From NCBI GenBank assembly GCA_045545235.1, contig JAZQAN010000064.1, positions 1-64,000 on the forward strand: a stretch of DNA of 64,000 nucleotides. Reading direction: 5' to 3'. Of this stretch, positions 1 through 8,028 are shown in pieces; positions within the stretch are counted from its first letter, which is position 1, and each line of letters opens with the position of its first letter. The notes beneath the pieces were generated by a model. That model was not told the DNA's origin. It saw only the letters and a program-made list of their open reading frames with translations, and did not search any database. Position numbers and translations under genes: made by a program. Source of the DNA: CAZNKU01 sp045545235. Lineage in GTDB: Bacteria > Bacillota > Clostridia > Monoglobales > Firm-18.

Positions 1-2
1 AT

Positions 3-41
3 AACCGCAAGGGAATTTCGATGTTTTCCTTGCGGTTTTAT
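3..41 (+). terminator. Intrinsic terminator of an upstream gene
   Basis: A 10-bp stem (3-12 with 28-37, AACCGCAAGG/CCTTGCGGTT) is closed by a short loop and followed by a T-rich run. It probably ends a + strand gene that lies to the left of the window. Confidence 0.75.
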
Positions 42-136
42 AGTTGTTTTTATTTTTTGGCAAGAGTAAACCCTTACCCTACATTCAAACATAATTATTA
101 AGTCATTTGCGATAGAACGACTTTTTCGACGGTCTG

Positions 137-163
137 AAAGGAGTTGTAAAGCAACTCCTTTTA
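137..163. terminator. Bidirectional hairpin terminator downstream of sigG
   Basis: A 10-bp stem (137-146 with 152-161, AAAGGAGTTG and its complement) sits about 36 bases beyond the sigG stop codon on the - strand. Runs of A and T flank both sides, so it can end transcription from either direction. Positions 42-136 show no gene. Confidence 0.65.
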
Positions 164-198
164 ATATAAATATAATATGTTTCTATGGATTTGAATTG

Positions 199-969
199 TT
201 ATATATATTTACGCATATTATTTAATGCCGATTTTTCAAGTCTTGAAACTTGTGCTTGCGATATTGATATTTCTTCTGCGACTTCCATTTGCGTTTTTCC
301 TTGGAAAAATCGCATATTTAAAATTTCTTTTTCGCGCTTGTTTAATTTTTTTAGTGCCTCTTTTAATGCTATTTGTTCTAACCATGTCTCATCTGTGTTT
401 TTTTCATCTTTAACCTGGTCTACCACAAAAACTGCATCACCGCCATCATGATATATTGGTTCAAATAATGATATAGGGTCTTGTATTGCATCAAGTGCCA
501 TTACAACTTCTTCTTTTGGGGTGTTAATTTCCTTTGCAATATCATTTATTGTTGGTTCTTTGAAATTTGTTGTAGAAAGTCGTTCTTTTGCTGACAGAGC
601 TTTGTATGCTGTGTCTCGCATTGAACGACTTACTCTTATGGAATTATTATCCCGCAGGTATCTTCGTATTTCTCCAATTATCATTGGAACGGCATATGTG
701 CTGAACTGTACACCTTGAGTTACATCAAAATTATCAATTGCCTTTATAAGACCAACACATCCTATTTGGAATAAATCATCAGGATTTTCTTTTCTATTGT
801 TGAATTTTCTTATCACACTTAAAACCAATTTTAAATTACCATTGATATACTCTTCACGTGCTTTTTTGTCACCTTGTTGTATTTTTTTGAATAATTCATC
901 TTTTTCTTTTTTTGTCAGTACAGGTAATTTTGATGTGTTGACACCACATATTTCAACTTTATTATTCAT
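199..969 (-). CDS. sigG: RNA polymerase sporulation sigma factor SigG
   Basis: Sigma-G directs late gene expression in the forespore. The 256-aa product begins with the family-typical NNKVEICGVNTSKLPVL segment, followed by sigma-70 region 2 (DDLFQIGCVGLIKAIDNF, then FSTYAVPMIIGEIRRYLRD), region 3, and a region 4 helix-turn-helix (GKTQMEVAEEISISQAQVSRLEK). Length and sequence match Bacillus SigG closely. The ATG follows a GGAG site. A good sigma-F-type promoter lies just upstream, which fits the known dependence of sigG on sigma-F. In many spore formers sigG follows spoIIGA-sigE. Here its upstream neighbours are a tRNA and comEA, so it seems to be a single-gene unit. Confidence 0.97.
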   Translation of the reverse strand: MNNKVEICGVNTSKLPVLTKKEKDELFKKIQQGDKKAREEYINGNLKLVLSVIRKFNNRKENPDDLFQIGCVGLIKAIDNFDVTQGVQFSTYAVPMIIGEIRRYLRDNNSIRVSRSMRDTAYKALSAKERLSTTNFKEPTINDIAKEINTPKEEVVMALDAIQDPISLFEPIYHDGGDAVFVVDQVKDEKNTDETWLEQIALKEALKKLNKREKEILNMRFFQGKTQMEVAEEISISQAQVSRLEKSALNNMRKYI

Positions 970-997
970 TTTCTCACACTCCGTATGGTTATATATT

Positions 998-1028
998 AAT
1001 TATTACCAACGAAGTGTTTGTATATGCA
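998..1028 (-). promoter_or_regulatory. Candidate sigma-F promoter of sigG
   Basis: On the - strand TGCATA (1028 to 1023) is followed after 15 bases by GGTAATAATT (1007 to 998). This fits the published sigma-F pattern of WGCATA, 14-16 bases, then GGNNANNNT. The start site would fall near 990, about 20 bases before the sigG ATG. It is a motif match only. Confidence 0.6.
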
Positions 1029-1074
1029 AAGTTATGTAATTAAAAACTGTTATATAAGAGTTTCATATTATTAC

Positions 1075-1103
1075 TTGACAAATATATTTTTTTTATTTAT
1101 AAT
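1075..1103 (+). promoter_or_regulatory. Sigma-A promoter of tRNA-Thr
   Basis: TTGACA (1075-1080) and TATAAT (1098-1103) are separated by exactly 17 bases, a perfect consensus. The predicted start lies a few bases before the mature tRNA 5' end at 1115. Confidence 0.9.
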
Positions 1104-1114
1104 ATTATGTGTTT

Positions 1115-1190
1115 GCTGATATAACTCAGGCGGTAGAGTACCACCTTGGTAAGGTGGAAGTCGTGGGTTCAAGTCCCATTATCAGCTCCA
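1115..1190 (+). tRNA. tRNA-Thr (anticodon GGT)
   Basis: This 76-base cloverleaf has a 7-bp acceptor stem (1115-1121 with 1180-1186), an anticodon stem CCACC/GGTGG (1141-1145, 1153-1157), anticodon GGT at 1148-1150 with T33 and A37, a T-arm with loop TTCAAGT, and an encoded CCA (1188-1190). It decodes ACC and ACU threonine codons. It is a stand-alone gene with its own consensus promoter and terminator. Confidence 0.97.
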
Positions 1191-1221
1191 ACAGGTTCAT
1201 TAATTATGGACCTGTTTTTTT
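1191..1221 (+). terminator. Intrinsic terminator of tRNA-Thr
   Basis: The stem ACAGGTTCAT/ATGGACCTGT (1191-1200 with 1206-1215, one G-T pair) is followed by seven T. It starts directly after the encoded CCA. Confidence 0.85.
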
Positions 1222-1277
1222 ATAAACATCTGGATGTATGATTATTCATTTAACTACATAATTTTAAGTTGTTTGAA

Positions 1278-1928
1278 TTATACAGTTATGTATGGTTTTA
1301 TTTCATTAAAAGTTTTTTCACCAATGCCTTTAACATTCATTATTTCTTCTAGATAATCAAAATTTCCATTTTTATCTCTGTATTCTAAAATTGAATTTGC
1401 TGTTGTTTTACCTATATTGGGAAGCTTTGTTAATTCGTCAATTGATGCTGTGTTTATATTGATTATGCCAATATTGGGATGTTGTACATTTGAGGCGGCA
1501 TTATTTAAATTATTCTCATCAACAGATGGGATATAAATATGCTGTTCATCAGTTAATTTTTGTGACAAATTAACATTATCTGTATATGCTTTATCTGTAA
1601 ATCCACCTGCTTTTAAAATTAAATCATTTATTCTGTCTTTTTCTGTCATTTCATACATTCCCGGTTTTTTTACTTCACCGGCAATAGTGACATATATTGG
1701 TGCGTACATAATATTACGTTCTTCATTTTTAACAGGATCGGTTCTGCGACGGAATTTTTTACTTTCATCAAACATAGGAACAAGCATAAAACTTATTGAT
1801 AGAATAATTACTAATAATACAGTAGGTATATACTTATGCTTTTCCAAAAAGAATTTACAGTCTGAATATATTTCGTAAAAGGCTGAAGTTTTATAGTTAT
1901 CTATTAAGTTTTTAATCTTATTTTTCAC
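1278..1928 (-). CDS. comEA: ComEA-like membrane-anchored DNA-binding protein
   Basis: ComEA-type proteins bind double-stranded DNA outside the membrane during natural transformation. The 216-aa product has one N-terminal membrane helix (about residues 32-50), then an SLBB domain (about 75-125, starting VTIAGEVKKPGMYEM), and a C-terminal pair of helix-hairpin-helix motifs (ININTASIDELTKLPNIGKTTA and VKGIGEKTFNEI). The order TM-SLBB-HhH2 is that of ComEA. I chose the GTG at 1928, six bases after GGGGTG; an in-frame GTG at 1937 would add three residues. No comEB or comEC is next to it, so competence is not shown by this gene alone. Confidence 0.87.
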   Translation of the reverse strand: MKNKIKNLIDNYKTSAFYEIYSDCKFFLEKHKYIPTVLLVIILSISFMLVPMFDESKKFRRRTDPVKNEERNIMYAPIYVTIAGEVKKPGMYEMTEKDRINDLILKAGGFTDKAYTDNVNLSQKLTDEQHIYIPSVDENNLNNAASNVQHPNIGIININTASIDELTKLPNIGKTTANSILEYRDKNGNFDYLEEIMNVKGIGEKTFNEIKPYITV

Positions 1929-2008
1929 TTTAGTCACCCCACATATCTTAATTTAACATAATATTAATTTAAAATCAATGTAAATTAAAAAAATATTTAT
2001 AAAAAAGG

Positions 2009-2037
2009 TTGAAAAAAAACTTGGAAAATAGTATAAT
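2009..2037 (+). promoter_or_regulatory. Sigma-A promoter of the lon operon
   Basis: TTGAAA (2009-2014), a 17-base spacer, and TATAAT (2032-2037). The lon start codon is about 65 bases downstream. No CIRCE or CtsR-type heat-shock operator was seen in the leader. Confidence 0.8.
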
Positions 2038-2102
2038 ATACTGATAAGCTATAATAAAAATGGGTATGTGTTACCATTTGGCAAGAAACTGAGGTGAAAT
2101 AC

Positions 2103-4514
2103 TTGGCAGAAACTAAAACAAAACGAATATTTACTAAAAAAATGATATTACCGCTATTACCATTACGTGGTCTGACTATATTACCTTCAATGGTAATACA
2201 TTTTGACGTAGGCAGAGAGAAATCCATAAAGGCTGTTGAACAAGCTATGGATAGTGAACAATTGATTTTTCTTGCTACACAAAAAAATATAAAAATTGAT
2301 GAACCGAAACCTGAAGATATATATTCATATGGTACTGTTTCTAAAATAAAACAGATTATGAAATTGCAAAATGGCAATATAAGGATTTTGGTTGAGGGTT
2401 TGGCAAGAGGTAAAATTACAGAAATTATTGATGAAAAAACTCATTATATTGCCGAATTAAAAAAATATCCTCAATCAAAAGTTGAAAACATGGAACAATT
2501 GGAAGCGATAATGCGTGTTGCAAAAAATATGCTAGATGATTATCTTAATTATCTTCCGAATCTTCCTCAGGAAATAATTGCAAAAATTATGAATATTTCA
2601 GATCCTGAAGAGTTTGCCGATGTTGTTGCAGGACATGTTTTTGTTAAAATTGAAGATAAGATAGAAATTCTTTCAGAAACAGATGTTTTCAAAAGAATGG
2701 AAAAGCTTATTGATATAATGAATAACGAAGCTCGTATTATTAAAATAGAATACGATATTGCTTCAAAAGTAAAAGCCGAGATGGACAAACATCAAAAGGA
2801 GTACTACTTAAGAGAGCAGATTAAAGTGATTCAAGAAGAACTTGGTGACAAAGATGGTTTACAGGCTGACTGTGATGAGTATAGAAATAAAATAAATGCA
2901 CTTAACTTGGATGATAATATTAAAGAAAAGTTACTCAAAGATGTTGATAAGCTTTCAAAAATGACAATAATGTCTTCAGATAGTGCTGTGCTTAGAAATT
3001 ATCTTGATGTTGTTCTTGAGATTCCCTGGGGAATTTATACCAAGGACAGGCTTTCGGTTAAACAAGCAAAAAATATTCTGGATAATGACCACTATGGATT
3101 GGAAAAAGTTAAAGAGCGTATTATTGAATTTTTGGCAGTGAAGCATATTTCAAAGGATTTTAACAGTTCAATATTGTGTCTTGTGGGTCCTCCCGGTGTT
3201 GGTAAAACATCAGTAGCCAAAAGCATTGCAAAAGCTTTGAACAGAAATTATGTAAGAATATCCCTTGGCGGAATTCGTGATGAAGCTGAAATTCGAGGGC
3301 ACAGAAAAACTTACGTTGGTGCAATGCCTGGTAGAATTATTAATGCAGTTAAGCAAGCCAAAAGTATGAATGCTTTTGTACTTTTAGATGAAATTGATAA
3401 ATTGAGTACAGATTATAAAGGTGATCCTTCTGCTGCATTGTTAGAAGTCCTTGACAGTGAACAGAATTTTGCTTTCAGAGATAATTTTATGGAGATACCT
3501 GTTGATTTATCTGATGTGGTATTTGTAACGACTGCTAATAGTTTAGATACTATTTCACGCCCACTTCTTGACAGAATGGAAGTTATTGAAATTTCAAGCT
3601 ATACTTTGCAGGAGAAAATTGAAATAGCTGTTAATTATCTTATTCCAAAGCAGAGATTAAAACATGGGCTTGATTCTAAAAACATCCGTATTACCAAAGA
3701 TGCGGTAAGCGATATTATAAATTATTATACAAGAGAAGCCGGTGTGCGAAATCTCGAAAGAATTATTGCTGAATTATGCAGAAAAGTTGCAAAAAATATA
3801 GTTACTGATAATGTTAAATCTTCTGTAATTACACCAATTAATCTTGAAAAATATCTTGGTAAAAGAAAGTTCAGTGTAGGAGTAACTGAGCAGAATGATG
3901 AGATTGGTGTAGTAAATGGTTTGGCATGGACAAGTGTTGGAGGTGATCTTCTTCAGATAGAAACTGCACTTATGCCCGGTAGCGGAAAGGTTGAGCTTAC
4001 AGGTAAGCTTGGCGATGTTATGAAGGAGTCGGCAATGGCTGCAATTTCATATGTTCGTACCAATAGCGCAGTACTTGGAATAGAGGAAGATTTTTATAAA
4101 AAATATGATATCCATATTCATGTACCTGAAGGAGCGGTACCAAAAGATGGACCATCAGCAGGTATAACAATTGCTACATCGGTTGTGTCTGCACTTACCA
4201 AAAGAGCAGTAAGACACAATGTTGCTATGACAGGGGAAATTACATTGCTTGGAAGAGTTTTGCCAATAGGTGGGCTGAAAGAAAAAGCAATTGCTGCACA
4301 TCGTGCAGGTATTAAAACAGTTATAATACCAAAACGTAATGAAGTTGATATTGAAGAAATACCTGATATTGTACGTAGTGAACTTGAATTTATTGTTGTT
4401 GATAATATAGATAAAGTTCTTAGTATAGCACTTTGTGATAAGATGAAAAAAGATGCTTATAATTTTGTTAACATTGAAACACCGAAAGAAAAGGAGGTTG
4501 TAATTAAACAATGA
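2103..4514 (+). CDS. lon: ATP-dependent protease La (Lon)
   Basis: Lon is a cytoplasmic AAA+ serine protease that degrades damaged and regulatory proteins. The 803-aa chain has the N-terminal substrate domain (LLPLRGLTILPSMVIHFDVGR), a central AAA+ module with Walker A GPPGVGKTS and Walker B VLLDEIDK, and the C-terminal protease domain. The catalytic serine is S685 in KDGPSAG and the catalytic lysine is K728, 43 residues on, as in known Lon proteins. The frame opens at GTG 2094, but that codon lies inside the GAGGTGA ribosome site, so TTG 2103 is preferred. Its stop overlaps the engB start (ATGA), so lon heads the lon-engB-hisS operon. The lon-engB pairing is common in Firmicutes. Confidence 0.96.
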   Translation: MAETKTKRIFTKKMILPLLPLRGLTILPSMVIHFDVGREKSIKAVEQAMDSEQLIFLATQKNIKIDEPKPEDIYSYGTVSKIKQIMKLQNGNIRILVEGLARGKITEIIDEKTHYIAELKKYPQSKVENMEQLEAIMRVAKNMLDDYLNYLPNLPQEIIAKIMNISDPEEFADVVAGHVFVKIEDKIEILSETDVFKRMEKLIDIMNNEARIIKIEYDIASKVKAEMDKHQKEYYLREQIKVIQEELGDKDGLQADCDEYRNKINALNLDDNIKEKLLKDVDKLSKMTIMSSDSAVLRNYLDVVLEIPWGIYTKDRLSVKQAKNILDNDHYGLEKVKERIIEFLAVKHISKDFNSSILCLVGPPGVGKTSVAKSIAKALNRNYVRISLGGIRDEAEIRGHRKTYVGAMPGRIINAVKQAKSMNAFVLLDEIDKLSTDYKGDPSAALLEVLDSEQNFAFRDNFMEIPVDLSDVVFVTTANSLDTISRPLLDRMEVIEISSYTLQEKIEIAVNYLIPKQRLKHGLDSKNIRITKDAVSDIINYYTREAGVRNLERIIAELCRKVAKNIVTDNVKSSVITPINLEKYLGKRKFSVGVTEQNDEIGVVNGLAWTSVGGDLLQIETALMPGSGKVELTGKLGDVMKESAMAAISYVRTNSAVLGIEEDFYKKYDIHIHVPEGAVPKDGPSAGITIATSVVSALTKRAVRHNVAMTGEITLLGRVLPIGGLKEKAIAAHRAGIKTVIIPKRNEVDIEEIPDIVRSELEFIVVDNIDKVLSIALCDKMKKDAYNFVNIETPKEKEVVIKQ

Positions 4515-5095
4515 ATTTAAATAATGTCAGCCTTATGCTTTCGGCAGTTAGTAAAAAACAACACCCTGATACAAATCTACCTGAAATTGCGTTTGCAGGT
4601 CGTTCTAATGTTGGTAAATCATCGTTGATTAATAAATTATTAAACAGAAAAAAACTTGCAAGAGTAAGTGCACAACCGGGAAAAACTGCTACAATAAATT
4701 TTTATGATATTGATAAAAAACTTATTTTTGTAGATTTGCCTGGTTATGGTTTTGCTAAGGTATCAAAGCAAGAAAAAGAAAAATGGGGCAGAATGATTGA
4801 AGAATATCTAAACGAACGTGAACAGCTTATCAGAGTTGTCTTGCTTGTAGATATGCGTCATAAACCAACTAAAGATGATATTATGATGTTTGACTGGATT
4901 GTAGAAAGCGGATTTGAACCAATTGTTATTGCTACTAAAAAAGATAAAGTGAAACCAAGTCAACGTGAAGATGCTTTAGAACTTATAAAAAATACTTTGG
5001 GTATTGATAATGTAATACCATTTTCCTCTGAAAAAGGAGATGGTGTTGAGGAAGTATGGACTTTATTTAAACAAATGATAGGAGTGGAAGAGTAA
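4511..5095 (+). CDS. engB: Ribosome biogenesis GTPase EngB/YsxC
   Basis: This small GTPase takes part in assembly of the large ribosomal subunit. The 194-aa protein has a P-loop GRSNVGKSS (residues 30-38), the switch II motif DLPGYG (75-80) and a G4 motif TKKDK (about 138-142). Length is normal for the family. Translation is coupled at both ends: the ATG overlaps the lon stop, and its TAA overlaps the hisS ATG by one base. Confidence 0.97.
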   Translation: MNLNNVSLMLSAVSKKQHPDTNLPEIAFAGRSNVGKSSLINKLLNRKKLARVSAQPGKTATINFYDIDKKLIFVDLPGYGFAKVSKQEKEKWGRMIEEYLNEREQLIRVVLLVDMRHKPTKDDIMMFDWIVESGFEPIVIATKKDKVKPSQREDALELIKNTLGIDNVIPFSSEKGDGVEEVWTLFKQMIGVEE

Positions 5096-6342
5096 TGATT
5101 ACAAAAGCACCCAGAGGAACAAAAGATGTTATTCCTCAGGAAAGTTATAAATGGCACTATATGGAAGAAAAGATTCGCAACATATGTAAAAATTATGGTT
5201 ACAGAGAAGTACGTGTACCTGTTTTTGAACATACTGAAGTTTTTGAACGTGGAGTTGGTGATACAACCGATGTTGTACAAAAAGAAATGTACACTTTTGA
5301 GGACAAAGGTGGAAGAAGCATTACTCTTCGTCCGGAAGGAACATCAGGTACTGTAAGATGCTTTTTAGAAAATAATCTGTATGCAGAAGCTCAGCCTACT
5401 AAAATGTATTATATGCTTTCTTGTTACAGATATGAAAAACCGCAGGCAGGTAGATTAAGAGAATTTCATCAATTTGGTATAGAGGCTTTTGGTAGTCCTG
5501 ATTCTTCAATTGATGCTGAAGTTATATCTATGGCTTTTAATTTGCTTAAATCACTTGGGGTAAAAGACCTGAAGCTTTATGTAAACAGTATTGGGTGTCC
5601 TGCCTGTCGAAAAGATTACAATGAAAAATTAAAAAAATACTTTAGTGAGTACGAAGAAGAACTTTGCGAAACATGTAAAACAAGACTTGATAAAAATCCT
5701 ATGAGAATCATTGACTGTAAGGTTCCTCATTGTGGTGAAATAGGTGCAAATGCACCTAAAATATTAAATGAACAATGTCCTGAATGTACAGAACATTATA
5801 ACAAGTTATGCAAATATCTTGATACAATGGGCATTGAATATGAAATAGATGATACTATTGTAAGAGGTTTGGATTACTATACAACAACTGTTTTTGAAAT
5901 TAAGTCTGAAGGACTTGTTGTGTGTGGCGGAGGAAGATATAACGGACTTGTAGAAGAATTGGGTGGAAAACCAACTCCAGGAGTAGGTTTTGGTCTTGGT
6001 TTAGAAAGATTGCTTATGATTCTTGAAACACAAGAGCTTTTACCTGATTTTGAAAGTGATGTACAACTTTATATTTCAAATATTGGTGACGAAGCCGATT
6101 TGTTTGCACAAAAACTTGTCAACGAATTACGCATAGATGGTATAGCTGCTGAAAAAGATTTGATGGGCAGAAGTCTTAAAGCACAAATGAAATATGCTGA
6201 TAAAATAGGTGCAAAATACACTGTGGTTATCGGTGATGATGAAATAAAAAATGGAGTTGTAAACGTGAAAAATATGACTTCCGGAGAACAAAAGGAAGTA
6301 TCAATCAGCGAACTTAAAAATGTAATTGAAAAAGGTTTTTAA
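5095..6342 (+). CDS. hisS: Histidine--tRNA ligase
   Basis: HisRS charges tRNA-His in the cytoplasm. The 415-aa class II synthetase starts with the usual PRGTKDVIP motif, has motif 2 (MLSCYRYEKPQAGRLREFHQFGIEAFG), the HisA motif RGLDYYTTTVFE, motif 3 (GVGFGLGLERL) and a C-terminal anticodon-binding domain from about residue 325. A Cys-rich insertion (about residues 166-245) carries C-x2-C pairs (CPAC, CETC, CPEC), as in many clostridial HisRS. There is no T-box leader; the gene is translated from the lon-engB message with a one-base overlap. Confidence 0.96.
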   Translation: MITKAPRGTKDVIPQESYKWHYMEEKIRNICKNYGYREVRVPVFEHTEVFERGVGDTTDVVQKEMYTFEDKGGRSITLRPEGTSGTVRCFLENNLYAEAQPTKMYYMLSCYRYEKPQAGRLREFHQFGIEAFGSPDSSIDAEVISMAFNLLKSLGVKDLKLYVNSIGCPACRKDYNEKLKKYFSEYEEELCETCKTRLDKNPMRIIDCKVPHCGEIGANAPKILNEQCPECTEHYNKLCKYLDTMGIEYEIDDTIVRGLDYYTTTVFEIKSEGLVVCGGGRYNGLVEELGGKPTPGVGFGLGLERLLMILETQELLPDFESDVQLYISNIGDEADLFAQKLVNELRIDGIAAEKDLMGRSLKAQMKYADKIGAKYTVVIGDDEIKNGVVNVKNMTSGEQKEVSISELKNVIEKGF

Positions 6343-6363
6343 ATTCACGAATGAGGTGTTAAT

Positions 6364-7311
6364 GTGATTGAACTTAAAAATGTCACAAAAAAATATGGAC
6401 TTAATACTGCAGTAAAGGATCTTTCTGTTAAAATAGAAGATGGTGAAATTGTTGGCTTTCTTGGTCCTAACGGTGCAGGAAAAAGTACTACTATGAATAT
6501 GATGACAGGGTATATTTCGACATCGTCAGGATCTATTGAAATTAATGGATATGATATTTTAAAAGATGCTGACAAAGCAAAGAAACTGATTGGATATTTG
6601 CCGGAAATACCGCCACTTTATATGGATATGACAGTTATGGAATATCTTAATTTTGTGTATGAATTAAAAAAGGTGAAATTTGACAGACAAAGACATCTTG
6701 ATGAAATAATTTCCCGTGTTAAAATTAAAAATGTCAAAGACAGAATTATAAAAAATCTTTCCAAAGGTTACAAACAAAGAGTCGGTATAGCGCAAGCGCT
6801 TATAGGTGACCCGGAGGTTTTAATTCTTGATGAACCTACTGTTGGTCTTGATCCCAACCAGATTCAGGATATGAGAAACCTTATTCGCGATTTGGGTAAA
6901 AGCAGAACTGTAATAATAAGTTCACATATACTTTCGGAAATTACCTCTGTTTGTACTAAGGTTCTTATAATTAACCATGGAAAATTAATTGTATATGACA
7001 CAATTCAAAATATTAATGCAAAATTGCTCAATCAATCAACTTATGTTGTTAAGATTCGAGGTTCAAGGGATATTGCATTTAATGCAATTCGAGAATTAAA
7101 CGGAGTTAGTTCGGTAAGTGTGGAGAAAACTGATGAATCAGGTGTTTTTGTATATACGGTTACACCTGATGATGGTAGTGATATTAGAAAATTACTTTTA
7201 GATGTAATTGATAAAAATAATCTTGTATTGTTGTCATTTGATAATAAGAAACTTACACTTGAAGATATTTTCCTTAAAGTAACAGGTGTCAGAAAAAAGG
7301 AGGTAAAATAA
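6364..7311 (+). CDS. ABC transporter ATP-binding protein, GldA-like
   Basis: This is the ATPase of an ABC exporter. The 315-aa chain has Walker A GPNGAGKST (34-42), the signature LSKGYKQR (about 134-141), Walker B VLILDEPTVGLD and the switch histidine in IISSHIL. It also has a C-terminal extension of about 90 residues, like GldA, NatA and CcmA-type ATPases. Start is GTG after GAGGTG. It is joined without a gap to the permease gene, and a GldG-like and a DUF4340 gene follow, so the four form one machine. The substrate is unknown. In Bacteroidetes GldAFG serves gliding; clostridial homologues have no assigned role. Confidence 0.88.
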   Translation: MIELKNVTKKYGLNTAVKDLSVKIEDGEIVGFLGPNGAGKSTTMNMMTGYISTSSGSIEINGYDILKDADKAKKLIGYLPEIPPLYMDMTVMEYLNFVYELKKVKFDRQRHLDEIISRVKIKNVKDRIIKNLSKGYKQRVGIAQALIGDPEVLILDEPTVGLDPNQIQDMRNLIRDLGKSRTVIISSHILSEITSVCTKVLIINHGKLIVYDTIQNINAKLLNQSTYVVKIRGSRDIAFNAIRELNGVSSVSVEKTDESGVFVYTVTPDDGSDIRKLLLDVIDKNNLVLLSFDNKKLTLEDIFLKVTGVRKKEVK

Positions 7312-8016
7312 ATGAAAGCTATATATAAAAGAGAACTATTTTCTTATTTTACATCTCCTATAGGATATATTGTACTAACATTTTCACTTTTTATTAGTGG
7401 TTTTTTGTTTATCAGAGTTAATTTGAATATGAGTTCAACGAGTATGGTTTATTTCCTTTCATATCTTTCTTATATATTAATTTTACTGGTTCCGCTTATG
7501 ACTATGCACTTGTGGGCTGAAGAACGTAAAAATAAAACAGAACAGCTTTTACTCACATCGGATGTTCCGGTTAGTTCAATTATTCTTGGTAAATATTTTG
7601 CCTGTATCACACTTTTTGGTGTTTTTGTTGTAACAATGCTCATATACCCAATGGTTATGTCCGCCTACGGAACAGTGTCATGGGTTAATATTTTTGTTTT
7701 GTATTTTGGATTTTATCTTATGGCATGTGCTTTGTTGGCAGTTGGGCTTTTTGTATCAACTTTAACAGAAAGTCAGATTGTTTCGGCTCTTGTGTCATTT
7801 GCTGTTATTTTGTTTTTTGTTTTATCAAATATTTTATCAACAAGAATTAATTCGGTTGTGTTGAAAAAAATATTTGAATGGTTTTCTGTTTTTACAAGGT
7901 TTGATAACTTTGTACAGGGTGTTGTTGACGTTTCAACAGTAATATACTTTGTTACGTTTTCTGCACTATTTATATTTTTATCTGTTATGTTTATTCAGAG
8001 AAAACGCTGGAACTAG
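7312..8016 (+). CDS. ABC transporter permease, GldF-like
   Basis: A 234-aa ABC-2-type permease with about six membrane helices. It opens with the family pattern KAIYKRELFSYFTSPIGYIV, an amphipathic lead into helix 1. It also contains the conserved MHLWAEERKNKTEQLLLTSD segment between helices 2 and 3. It begins directly after the ATPase stop and has an AGGAGG ribosome site. It should form the membrane channel of the exporter encoded at 6364-10757. Only one permease gene is present, so it may work as a homodimer. Confidence 0.86.
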   Translation: MKAIYKRELFSYFTSPIGYIVLTFSLFISGFLFIRVNLNMSSTSMVYFLSYLSYILILLVPLMTMHLWAEERKNKTEQLLLTSDVPVSSIILGKYFACITLFGVFVVTMLIYPMVMSAYGTVSWVNIFVLYFGFYLMACALLAVGLFVSTLTESQIVSALVSFAVILFFVLSNILSTRINSVVLKKIFEWFSVFTRFDNFVQGVVDVSTVIYFVTFSALFIFLSVMFIQRKRWN

Positions 8017-8028
8017 GGAGGAATTAGT

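Noticed and set aside
42..136. A small gene between the two hairpins at the left end
   Set aside because: No start codon with a ribosome site and no frame of useful length.
4515..5094. A T-box leader for hisS
   Set aside because: hisS overlaps engB by one base and has no leader; no T-box sequence is present upstream.
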